From Rhizobium sp. Root482 (lineage in GTDB: Bacteria; Pseudomonadota; Alphaproteobacteria; Rhizobiales; Rhizobiaceae): 54,426 nt of DNA. The DNA lies in assembly GCF_001426565.1 (NCBI RefSeq), contig NZ_LMFA01000001.1, forward strand, positions 27,273-81,698, written 5' to 3'. The translations under genes were made by a program, and so were the position numbers. Position 1 is the stretch's first letter. Every line of letters starts with the position of its first letter. The notes under the pieces are model-generated. The model did no database searches, was not told the DNA's origin, and saw nothing but the letters and a program-made list of their open reading frames with translations. Below are positions 1-7,882 of this stretch, in pieces.

Positions 1-393
1 GGTGACGACGTCCTCATCGATGGAGCAGGCAAGGATACAGTCTACGGCGGCGATGGTAATGACCATCTGATTGCCGCAGCTGACGGTGACGATGATGTCC
101 TTGATGGCGGAGCAGGCTGCGACACCCTCGACTATTCCAGCACGCAAAACGGCATCACCATTGATTTGACCGAGGGATTGGCGTTCGGCGAGGATGCCGG
201 AACCGACACGATCTCAGGCTTTGAAGACGTAGTCGCCGGCGGTGGAGATGATGAAATTGCTGGCAATGATGGGGACAACACCCTCGTTGGACATGGCGGA
301 GACGACCTGATCGATGGACGCGCTGGCGACGATGTGATTTCGGGCGGTCACGGCACTATTCCAGCACGCAAAACGGCATCACCATTGATTTGA
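1..393 (+). CDS. RTX calcium-binding protein, internal fragment ended by a frameshift
   Basis: Open from the first base of the window and read in frame 1 without a visible start, so the 5' part is missing. The product shows glycine- and aspartate-rich nonapeptides of the GGxGxDxLx type (GDDVLIDGAG, YGGDGNDHLI, GNDGDNTLVGHGGDDLIDG), which bind calcium as a parallel beta-roll once the protein is outside the cell. After the repeat ending GGHG the frame runs into an unrelated tail (TIPARKTASPLI) and stops, because a 224-bp tandem duplication is not a multiple of three. The true continuation is the next entry. Family knowledge: such proteins leave the cell by type I secretion. Whether the break is real or an assembly error cannot be decided here. 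Confidence 0.8.
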   Translation, partial: GDDVLIDGAGKDTVYGGDGNDHLIAAADGDDDVLDGGAGCDTLDYSSTQNGITIDLTEGLAFGEDAGTDTISGFEDVVAGGGDDEIAGNDGDNTLVGHGGDDLIDGRAGDDVISGGHGTIPARKTASPLI

Positions 394-579
394 CCGAGGG
401 ATTGGCGTTCGGCGAGGATGCCGGAACCGACACGATCTCAGGCTTTGAAGACGTGGTCGCCGGCGGTGGAGATGATGAAATTGCTGGCAATGATGGGGAC
501 AACACCCTCGTTGGACATGGCGGAGACGACCTGATCGATGGACGCGCTGGCGACGATGTGATTTCGGGCGGTCACGGCA
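131..579 (+). repeat. 224-bp direct tandem duplication inside the RTX gene
   Basis: Bases 131-354 recur at 355-578 with one difference, a231 against g455, which is synonymous (Val). The copies share one extra base at the junction. As 224 is not divisible by three, the second copy is out of frame with the first. High identity with a single synonymous change points to a recent duplication or to two collapsed or mis-joined RTX repeat copies in the assembly. Confidence 0.9.
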
Positions 580-1283
580 ACGATCAACTTTGTGGAGACG
601 CAGGAAACGACAGGATCCTTGGCGGCGACGGTAACGACTTGATTAAAGGGGGTGACGGAGACGATCTCCTGCTCGATGGTTCAGGTGAGGATGGTGTCTA
701 CGGTGGCGCTGGTGACGACCGCCTTGTGGCAACATCCGGTCCCGAAAACGATATCTATAACGGGGGAGAGGGTTGGGACACGCTCGACTACGCGTGCACA
801 TCCACAGGCGTTACTATCGATCTTGTTGCCCAAATTGCCTTCGGGGTCGAAATCGGCGACGACGCGATATTCGGCTTCGAGACTGTGGAAGGTGGGGCGG
901 GCAACGACCATTTCGTCGCCGGAGGAGAAGCCATGGTTTTGGTCGGAGGCGACGGGCTGAATATATTCGAATTCACTGCCGACGATTCCGCTGTCGCACC
1001 CGGTCTGGTGATGCATGAGATCCTCGACTTCAAGGTTGGGGATAGGGTGCGCATATCCAAATACGACCTCTTCGAACAGGTGTTCGACGGGTTGGAGGAC
1101 CGCTTTGAAAATGTTTATGGAGAGGGCATAGACGAAGACGATATCGCGATACGGTATCGGAACGAACGAACCGACGAGATCGACAGGACCGTTATCGAAG
1201 CCGACTTCGACCAGGACGAGATCTACGAAACAACCATCACCTTGCTTGGAAACCATGTCCTCGTCATCGTTGAACACGCATGA
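390..1283 (+). CDS. RTX calcium-binding protein, C-terminal part
   Basis: Continues the RTX gene in the shifted frame. The TTG at 390 has no convincing ribosome binding site and is only the first possible start after the frame change. The protein carries about five further GGxGxDxL repeats (residues ~20-110), then an acidic C-terminal region of ~180 residues without repeats (ILDFKVGDRVRISKYDL onward). That layout is typical of type I secretion substrates, whose uncleaved signal lies at the C-terminus. An HlyD-type adaptor gene starts 22 bp after the stop, which supports secretion by that route. The ABC ATPase of the exporter is not in the window. No enzymatic domain is visible in the part present, so the role (adhesion, matrix protein or enzyme) is unknown. 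Confidence 0.8.
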   Translation: MTEGLAFGEDAGTDTISGFEDVVAGGGDDEIAGNDGDNTLVGHGGDDLIDGRAGDDVISGGHGNDQLCGDAGNDRILGGDGNDLIKGGDGDDLLLDGSGEDGVYGGAGDDRLVATSGPENDIYNGGEGWDTLDYACTSTGVTIDLVAQIAFGVEIGDDAIFGFETVEGGAGNDHFVAGGEAMVLVGGDGLNIFEFTADDSAVAPGLVMHEILDFKVGDRVRISKYDLFEQVFDGLEDRFENVYGEGIDEDDIAIRYRNERTDEIDRTVIEADFDQDEIYETTITLLGNHVLVIVEHA

Positions 1284-1304
1284 CGAGCGGTAGAAAAAAC
1301 ACGA

Positions 1305-2648
1305 ATGGGGAACATGAGCGTGAACAATAGCAAATCAAACTTTGGCGGAGCGCGAGCCAAGAAATCAGAAAAAGCTTTCAGGATCGGCCCGCGCATCGTC
1401 GTGGGAGTGACGCTCTGTTTCCTGCTCATCGGTGGCGTGGGCGGCTGGGCCGCAACCGCGCAACTGACGGGGGCGGTGATCGCGCAAGGCTCAGTTACTG
1501 TCGATCAGGATCTGAAGTCGATCCAGCACCGCGACGGTGGCATAGTGTCGGATATAGCGGTGCGGGAAGGCGATTTCGTCAAGGCTGGTCAGATGCTGAT
1601 CAGGCTCGATGACGTTCAGACGAAGGCCGAATTGTCGATCATCCGTTCACAATTGATTGAACTTGCATCGAGGAAGGCCAGGTTGCTCGCTGAGCGTGAC
1701 GGCCTTGAGGCGATCGAATATCCAAGCGACTTCAATCTCGGCCATGCTGACACTGCTGACGTTGTAAACGGCGAGAACCGTCTTTTCGCCGGCAACCTGA
1801 CCAATCGCGAAAGTCAGAAGCAGCAGCTCGAACTAGGCATTGAGCAGATTGGCGAAGAGGTCAGGGGACTGGAGGCGCAGCGTTATTCAAAAGACGACGA
1901 AATCGCACTGCTCAAGATGGAACAGAGGAAAATTAAAGGACTGGCAGACAAAGGGTTGATCGAAAGCTCACGCGTCTACGCGTTCGATCGAGACAAGGCG
2001 CGCCTCCTGGGCGAGCGGGGTGAAGCTAATGCCGCCATTGCCAGGGCAAAAACCCGCATAAGCGAAATTCGGCTCCAGATCATTTCGATCGATGAGAATG
2101 GCCGCACCGAAGCGCAGCGTGAACTGAGCTTGGTGGAAACCAAGATGTCGGAATTCCGTGATCGTCTCACGGCGGTGGAAGACCGGCTTGCACGTACCGA
2201 TATACGCGCTCCGATCGCCGGCACGGTCAACGAACTCAACATCCATACGATCGGGGGCGTGATCACGCCCGCGATGGTGCTGGTCACGATCGTTCCGGAA
2301 AACGCGAAGCTCAAGATCGAGGTGCGGCTAGCCCCCAATAGTATCGATCAAGTCGCCATCGGGCAGGCGGCACGGCTCCGCTTCTCTGCCTTCAACCAGA
2401 GGACCACCCCGGAATTGAATGGCGAAGTCGTTCATGTCTCCCCCGCAACGTCGCGTGATCCGGCCACAGGAGAGAGCTTTTACCTCGGAGACGTTGAAGT
2501 AACGGCCGCGGAGCTTGCTAAGCTTGGCAGCGTTCTTCTGCCTGGCATGCCTGTCGAAGTTTATGTATCGACCGAAGAACGAACCGCCATTTCGTATCTC
2601 TCGAAACCTCTCATCGATCAGTTTGAAAGAGCATTCAGGGAGAGGTAA
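1305..2648 (+). CDS. HlyD-family type I secretion periplasmic adaptor
   Basis: A 447-residue membrane fusion protein linking an inner-membrane ABC exporter to a TolC-like outer-membrane channel. It shows a short cytoplasmic N-terminus, one membrane segment at ~29-52, a split biotinyl-lipoyl/barrel-sandwich region (GDFVKAGQMLIRLDD near 105 and TDIRAPIAGTVNELN near 300), a long helical hairpin between them, and the family ending LPGMPVEVYVSTEERTAISY-LSKPLIDQF. Length fits PrsE/HlyD-type adaptors (~430-480). The gene lies 22 bp behind the RTX gene and probably exports it. ATG codons at 1305 and 1314 are both possible starts; neither has an ideal ribosome binding site. The partner ATPase must be encoded elsewhere or left of the window. 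Confidence 0.92.
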   Translation: MGNMSVNNSKSNFGGARAKKSEKAFRIGPRIVVGVTLCFLLIGGVGGWAATAQLTGAVIAQGSVTVDQDLKSIQHRDGGIVSDIAVREGDFVKAGQMLIRLDDVQTKAELSIIRSQLIELASRKARLLAERDGLEAIEYPSDFNLGHADTADVVNGENRLFAGNLTNRESQKQQLELGIEQIGEEVRGLEAQRYSKDDEIALLKMEQRKIKGLADKGLIESSRVYAFDRDKARLLGERGEANAAIARAKTRISEIRLQIISIDENGRTEAQRELSLVETKMSEFRDRLTAVEDRLARTDIRAPIAGTVNELNIHTIGGVITPAMVLVTIVPENAKLKIEVRLAPNSIDQVAIGQAARLRFSAFNQRTTPELNGEVVHVSPATSRDPATGESFYLGDVEVTAAELAKLGSVLLPGMPVEVYVSTEERTAISYLSKPLIDQFERAFRER

Positions 2649-2709
2649 GTCGGGCGTTCGATTTCTGTCCGCGAATATCCAAGTGACGCCGCTCATTTGC
2701 CCGAATGGG

Positions 2710-3714
2710 TCACTCTACCCGGTATAAACCGGTTTTTTCGAGAACGCTGCGGCCGTCGCGAAGTAGTTTGACAGTCACAGAATAAGGGCCGGGCATGGGC
2801 GCGCCTCGCTTACCCACATATGAAGAAAAGGACGCTTTCGTCCGGTTCACGGGTGCTGTCATTCCGCTCGCCAAGAGCTTACCGTTTGGCCCTGTGACCT
2901 CGACCGATACCCTGTCGCCCGTCCGCAAGTTCTGCAACCACGCCCAACCGACCAGCGCCGAAGAGAAAACGTCCGCTGGAGGAGGTGGGCCTGAAACTAC
3001 GAGCTGTGCATGTTCGATGGCGGATTCGGCCAACCCAAGCGAGAGTATCTGGGTATCTCCGTGCCCAAGACGCGCAAGCACATCTCTGGAAAATAACGGT
3101 GTCGTCTCCGCCTTGGCTTCATCGCATCTTCCAGGAACGAATTTTCCGGTCGAAGGATCAATGACGCGCCCGTCTTTGCGGACCGTGACGTGAACGTGCG
3201 GGAACTGCGCCATTCCCGAGGCGCCGACTTGGCCTATTATCCCACCTTTGCGGACGTTGTCCCCTGGCCGGACGGAGATGCTCCATTGCTTCAGATGGCA
3301 GTACTGGATTTCGATGCCGTCGTCATGCTGAATCACAAGGCCATTCCCACACTCTCTCGAGAGTGCGGCTTCCTTGCCTTTGGCCGTCACGACCAAACGG
3401 TCAGGTTCTCCGTCTCTAGATCGCAGGACCTTGCCGCTCGCCATTGCGAGGACCTGCACACCTCGTGCGACATCCTCCATGGAGAGGATACGCAGGTCCG
3501 TCCCGTCATGTCCATTATAAGTGGCAGAACCGCAGAATGGATCGAGTGCGCCTGGGCCCGGATCCATGTCGGGATACTGCTGGACAAAGCAATCTTCACC
3601 AAGAGTGCAAGCGACGGGAAGGTTCAAATCAAAGCCCGACGCGGGGACTGAGATCCCGAACGGAATACCCGCCAAAGCAAAGGCAGTAACGACGCGCCAG
3701 CCGTTCACCACCAA
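2710..3714 (-). CDS. M23-family metallopeptidase, exported
   Basis: A 334-residue protein with an N-terminal signal-like segment (residues ~5-28). Its LytM/M23 zinc peptidase domain shows both metal-binding motifs: HDGTD (H-x3-D) near residue 70 and HVHV near 170, with GNGLVIQHDDG, YCHL and GQVGASG between, as in glycyl-glycine endopeptidase folds. A C-terminal beta-rich domain of ~120 residues follows (GPNGKLLASGM...). Family members cut peptidoglycan cross-links or act on envelope proteins in the periplasm. The start lies among TTG 3714, GTG 3711 and GTG 3708, just after a GGGGAA ribosome binding site. It converges on the HlyD gene and is 10 bp downstream of the LuxR-type regulator stop, perhaps in one transcript. 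The substrate is not predictable from sequence. Confidence 0.88.
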   Translation of the reverse strand: MVVNGWRVVTAFALAGIPFGISVPASGFDLNLPVACTLGEDCFVQQYPDMDPGPGALDPFCGSATYNGHDGTDLRILSMEDVARGVQVLAMASGKVLRSRDGEPDRLVVTAKGKEAALSRECGNGLVIQHDDGIEIQYCHLKQWSISVRPGDNVRKGGIIGQVGASGMAQFPHVHVTVRKDGRVIDPSTGKFVPGRCDEAKAETTPLFSRDVLARLGHGDTQILSLGLAESAIEHAQLVVSGPPPPADVFSSALVGWAWLQNLRTGDRVSVEVTGPNGKLLASGMTAPVNRTKASFSSYVGKRGAPMPGPYSVTVKLLRDGRSVLEKTGLYRVE

Positions 3715-3724
3715 ATTCCCCAGC

Positions 3725-4396
3725 CTAGTTTAATGTTCGTAGCATTGAGGAGGTGACCGCCAGATTTGGCTCCTTGAGCGCAAGAATCACTTCGAGCCTG
3801 CTTCTTGCAGCGAGCTTGTGCATGAGCACGGTCATGTAGTGCTTTACGGTCTTCTCGCTCAGGACCAGTATTTCCGCAATTTCCCGGTTGGTTTTTCCTT
3901 TGTGCAAAAGGCCCACAATCTGTTCTTCCCGGACAGTCAGCCTCATCTTCTGGGCCGCTGCCTTTCTCAGGGCCGCAGTGCGCAAGGAAACAATCAGCTT
4001 TGTGGCAATGGAGGGACTTATGAATGTATCCCCACCATGCACCGTTTGGACAGCCTCCCGGAGCTCGCAAGATGTACTCTTTGTCGTCAAATACCCGCCT
4101 GCACCTGCCTCCAATGCGCTCATTGCCTGTTCAATACTGGTCACAGCAGTGAAGACAACGATTTTGGGACTTCCGGATATCCGTGTGATCCCCGAGATCA
4201 CCTCTGGCGCACAGAGAGGATCACTTGGATCAAGAACGAGAACATCCGGTCTATGCAAATTCGCAATCTCGAAGGCTTCACGGGGCGCTTCGCTTCGCGC
4301 TACCACCGTATATTCGTCCTTTGACGAAAACGCTCCAACCATCCCGTCTAATAGCATGGGCTGGCTGTTTAGCAGCGCGATCCGTATCTTGGTCAT
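3725..4396 (-). CDS. NarL/LuxR-type response regulator with altered acidic pocket
   Basis: 223 residues from ATG 4396, chosen over the upstream in-frame start at 4447 because GGGAGGG lies 8 bases before it. The receiver has the phosphoacceptor Asp (VLVLDPSD), the conserved Thr (VFTA) and a Lys (YLTTKST), but the usual Asp-Asp pair that holds magnesium is replaced by Asn-Ser (ALLNSQPMLLDG). The C-terminal LuxR helix-turn-helix is intact (LTVREEQIVGLLHKGKTNRE, then LSEKTVKHYMTVLMHKL). It may bind DNA without normal phosphorylation. It stands between the M23 peptidase and the CheB-kinase fusion, all on the minus strand. Its target genes are unknown; the neighbouring exopolysaccharide locus is a reasonable guess. 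Confidence 0.88.
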   Translation of the reverse strand: MTKIRIALLNSQPMLLDGMVGAFSSKDEYTVVARSEAPREAFEIANLHRPDVLVLDPSDPLCAPEVISGITRISGSPKIVVFTAVTSIEQAMSALEAGAGGYLTTKSTSCELREAVQTVHGGDTFISPSIATKLIVSLRTAALRKAAAQKMRLTVREEQIVGLLHKGKTNREIAEILVLSEKTVKHYMTVLMHKLAARSRLEVILALKEPNLAVTSSMLRTLN

Positions 4397-4593
4397 CTTA
4401 TGTCCCTCCCCTAGATTAGATAGTAGTGAAATTTCAGGGAAGCGCAATTTGATTGTTAACAGAGGGTTAATCTGAGCATGCCGGGCGATCCACCCGCGTT
4501 CAATCGAGCCACGAAATAGCGTTATGAGCAGGAAGACAAATCGGTCTGTTGATTCCCACGCAGAACTGAGCCTGTTATGAGATGGAACATTCC

Positions 4594-7527
4594 TTAACTA
4601 GCGAGGTTCCCGACGAGTTGTGCAAGGGCGGCGAGAGAAGGAGAGCCGGTCTTCTTCAGCAGTGACGCGCGGTGGTTCTCTACCGTGCGCTGGCTTATTC
4701 CGAGCTTGAGAGCAATGGCCTTGTTGGTGTGACCGAGCACAACCAGTTCCATAACCTGCCGCTGACGAGCCGTCAGCTTGGCAAGAATCCGTTTGGCTTG
4801 CCCGCGGTTCGGGGCGCCTCGTTTTGCCTTGTGAAACCGTCGCATCGCCTCCAGCGCGCTGGCGAGCAGCCGGTGGCCAGCAACGGGTTTTTCGATGAAA
4901 TCGAACGCGCCGGCCCTTAATGCGCTTACGGAGGTCGCGACGTCACTCGCTCTGCCGACGATGATGACCGGGACGTTTAAGACGGCGTCATCCATACTAT
5001 TAAGAAGATCGAGCCCCGACATTGCCGGTAGGTAGGCGTCGACCAGGAGGCAGCCATGGCCATCGCCGTCGTAGGCGGCGAGAAAAGCTTCGCAAGTGGC
5101 AAAGGCGCGAACTCGCCAGCCATCCTTTTCAAAAGTCAGTCGAACGATTGCGCGGATATCGGGGTCATCATCGACGATATATAGGATGGGGGGCAGGTCT
5201 GCATCGGACAAGCTGCCTCTTTCGGCGGGTGTTCGAAGCGGCACGAGGTTGCAAATAGCCTTCGTCAGATCATCGAAGCCAAAAGGCTTGAAAAGATGGT
5301 GGAAGTTGCGCTCTGCGATGGTTTGAAGGGTCGCCGAAGAAATATCAGCGGTAAGAACGATCGCGGGAATATCCTTTGCGAACAGACGGCGAATTTCGGA
5401 GATTGCCCGCAGGCCGTGCTGACTGTCTGGAAGATCAAGGCTGGCGATGATTATATCGGGCAGCTCGGCCTGCCAAGAAGCGATCGACCTGACCGTTTCA
5501 TTGGCGTTCGACATCGACACGACGCGATGGCCTTCTCGCATCAGGGCGATCCTCAGCAGGCGACGGATTTCGGTATCGTCCTCGAACAGGAGAATGGATG
5601 CGCGCGCCGGAGATGCGGGGAGGGCGGCCAGGTGGGAATTCCGGAGCGGACGCGCTATCACTTGGGATTTGGGAGCCTGCGGAATCCGTATTGAAAAGAC
5701 GGAGCCTTTTCCCATTTTAGATTTCGCTGTCAGCGTGTGGCCGAGAAGATCGGCCAAGCGCCCGACAATCGACAAGCCGACGCCAATGCCGTCGAAACGC
5801 TCATGTCTGTCGTTGGTCGCCTGGGGAAATTCGTCAAAGATGACATTTGGTGAACCCTCCTTGAGGTCGATGTCGCTGTCGCGCACTTGAACGATCACAT
5901 CCGGGCCACTTGCGCGGCAACCAACGATTATTTTACCCGAGCCGGTACTGTATTTGAGAACGTTGGAAATGAGATTTCTCAAAATCTGTTCAAACAACCG
6001 TTCGTCGGTGCTGACCATCAGGCTGGAAGGCAGGAACAATACTCTGAAAACCCGGTCCGGGCCGGTCGGAGAAAACTCGCCCTTCAGCCTGTCGAGAACT
6101 TTGGACACCGGGAAGACGCCGCGCCGCGGTTGAATCGCGCCCGCCTCAATCTGGCTGATGTCTAGCATCGCGTTGAGCATCGCGGCCATTAAGCTGATCG
6201 TTTCACCGAGTTTGGAAGTCAGTCGCTCCGACAACTCCTCGTCCGGTCGGGAATCGAGAAGGCCGTGGATAAGTTTGAGCGCTTGCAGCGGTTGCCGCAG
6301 ATCATGACTCGCAGCGGCAAGGAACCGCGACTTCGGCGCATCTGCATCTGCATCTTCGGCATCGCGCGTGGCCGCCTGAAGCATGTGGGCTGTCAACCCG
6401 CGTTTCTTGCTTTCCTCGAACAACACGACGACCCCGTCGGCATCGGCCTTTATGTGACGGCAATGCATCGCCCTGCAGACGAACCAGCGCCCCTCGCGAA
6501 CATTGATTTCCCGTTCGCGCGCTACCCCATCGGCCAACACTGAGCCAATATCTTCCAGGACTTCAGGGTAGAGAAGCCGGAAACCGAGATCCGCAATCGG
6601 CTTGCCGATATCAGTGGGCAGGATATTGAACAGAGATCGGCTCGCGGGCGTGAACAAGCAGATATTGAGCTGACCGTCCAGAAGGAGGGCTGGGGCATCC
6701 GCGCTGTAAAAGGCCTTTTCCGGATCGATCGGGGTCGTCGGCCGGCGTTCCATCGCTTGCGGCAATTGCCCGTCGGGCACGCAGAGCTCGTGATCTGTCG
6801 ACGCGCCTTCTTTGAACACTCTCTTTTGCTGGTCGATCGCCGTTTCGTGAGCGTCAGTCGCAGGGGGCCTTATCCTAATGCTGTCCCACGGCATTTCCTG
6901 CGCAAATGGGTAGATGGGTAGGTTCCTTCCTAGGGCAAACGTCCTAAGGATGTCAGGTATGTTTTCCGCACCGCTGATCGCGGTCACGGCGCCGGTATCG
7001 ATCGCGCTGCGCGGCATTCCACCAGGCTCCGCATCGCGCGGGTCCTCGGCCAACACGAGACCGCCGGCCTCGTTGACGGTCCTTACGCCAAGACTGCCAT
7101 CCGAACCAATCCCCGACAAGACGACAGCGATGGCTCGGTCCTTGAAATTGACAGCAAGCGAATGAAACAGGAAATCTATCGGAAGAAGCGAGCCAGCCGA
7201 GAGTTGGAAATCTGTGACCCGCAGCGTCAGGCCTTCAACCGCCACGTAGGTTCCGGAAGTGCCGAGATAGGCATGATCGGCCTTGATCGCCATCCCGTTG
7301 CGTGCCTCGATCACGGGGATGGGCGCATGGTCGGCCAGACGCTTCGCCGTCAGATATGGATCCGACGGATCGATGTGCCGGATGAAAACGTAAGCCATGC
7401 CGCTAAGGGCATCGACGGCGTTCAGAAATTTGCGTACGGCGGCGAACCCCTCCGACGACCAGCCGACGCCGACGATAGGAAACGGGGAAAAGCGATGATC
7501 GTCTTTCGTCACAAGATCACGATCCAA
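4594..7527 (-). CDS. CheB-PAS-histidine kinase-REC-REC-LuxR fusion regulator
   Basis: A 977-residue soluble signalling protein without membrane segments. In order: CheB-type methylesterase (14-197) with candidate triad Ser24 (GWSSEG), His51 (RHID) and Asp143 (SGIGSDG); PAS-like domain (~273-375); HisKA with phosphorylatable His408 (SHDLRQPLQ); HATPase (~505-615; N-box LRNLISNVLKY, G-box IGVGLSIVG); a first receiver (643-762) where Ser696 sits at the usual phospho-Asp place; a FixJ-like second receiver (780-895) with Asp788, Asp830 and Lys880 intact; and a LuxR helix-turn-helix (914-970). It could thus sense, phosphorylate and bind DNA in one chain. No CheR domain or chemotaxis gene is nearby. 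The start is uncertain: TTG 7527 or GTG 7512, neither with a good ribosome binding site. Confidence 0.9.
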   Translation of the reverse strand: MDRDLVTKDDHRFSPFPIVGVGWSSEGFAAVRKFLNAVDALSGMAYVFIRHIDPSDPYLTAKRLADHAPIPVIEARNGMAIKADHAYLGTSGTYVAVEGLTLRVTDFQLSAGSLLPIDFLFHSLAVNFKDRAIAVVLSGIGSDGSLGVRTVNEAGGLVLAEDPRDAEPGGMPRSAIDTGAVTAISGAENIPDILRTFALGRNLPIYPFAQEMPWDSIRIRPPATDAHETAIDQQKRVFKEGASTDHELCVPDGQLPQAMERRPTTPIDPEKAFYSADAPALLLDGQLNICLFTPASRSLFNILPTDIGKPIADLGFRLLYPEVLEDIGSVLADGVAREREINVREGRWFVCRAMHCRHIKADADGVVVLFEESKKRGLTAHMLQAATRDAEDADADAPKSRFLAAASHDLRQPLQALKLIHGLLDSRPDEELSERLTSKLGETISLMAAMLNAMLDISQIEAGAIQPRRGVFPVSKVLDRLKGEFSPTGPDRVFRVLFLPSSLMVSTDERLFEQILRNLISNVLKYSTGSGKIIVGCRASGPDVIVQVRDSDIDLKEGSPNVIFDEFPQATNDRHERFDGIGVGLSIVGRLADLLGHTLTAKSKMGKGSVFSIRIPQAPKSQVIARPLRNSHLAALPASPARASILLFEDDTEIRRLLRIALMREGHRVVSMSNANETVRSIASWQAELPDIIIASLDLPDSQHGLRAISEIRRLFAKDIPAIVLTADISSATLQTIAERNFHHLFKPFGFDDLTKAICNLVPLRTPAERGSLSDADLPPILYIVDDDPDIRAIVRLTFEKDGWRVRAFATCEAFLAAYDGDGHGCLLVDAYLPAMSGLDLLNSMDDAVLNVPVIIVGRASDVATSVSALRAGAFDFIEKPVAGHRLLASALEAMRRFHKAKRGAPNRGQAKRILAKLTARQRQVMELVVLGHTNKAIALKLGISQRTVENHRASLLKKTGSPSLAALAQLVGNLAS

Positions 7528-7882
7528 AAAAGAGCGGAGAAATTGCGATGGTGTTCCTCGCAGAGATCGACTTAGGAGACTTGATCGAAATCGTCACAAG
7601 TGCGTTCGGAGCGACATCTTGTGCGTATAACACGCCACCGATGTCCGCCGGACGGGCCGTGCGCAAGTCTCATCAGGTCGGTTTTGCGAGACGTCCTCAC
7701 AAACTTCGATTGCAATACATAGAATAACCCAAAACGCTACCCATGATATTAGCGCCTACCACTTAAGACGTCCTGTCCCTTCGAAAAAGGATTACGGCAT
7801 CACATGGGTATTTTCCGATGCTACCTCATTAGGGTTTTATTGTATATCCTATCACTTCAATAAAAAATTCGGGGAGGCATTT
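7528..7882. promoter_or_regulatory. Divergent AT-rich intergenic region with a 9-bp direct repeat
   Basis: No gene seen. The last 180 bases are clearly more AT-rich than the surroundings. AGACGTCCT, containing the palindrome GACGTC, occurs at 7689-7697 and again at 7766-7774. A strong ribosome binding site (GGGGAGG) precedes the ATG at 7883. The region must hold promoters for the exopolysaccharide regulator on the right and probably the fusion kinase on the left; no sigma-70 hexamers are convincing enough to place. Confidence 0.4.

Noticed and set aside
1..700. Short spaced repeats resembling a CRISPR array
   Set aside because: They are in-frame GGxGxDxL-coding RTX repeats and a long duplication, with no constant repeat-spacer pattern.
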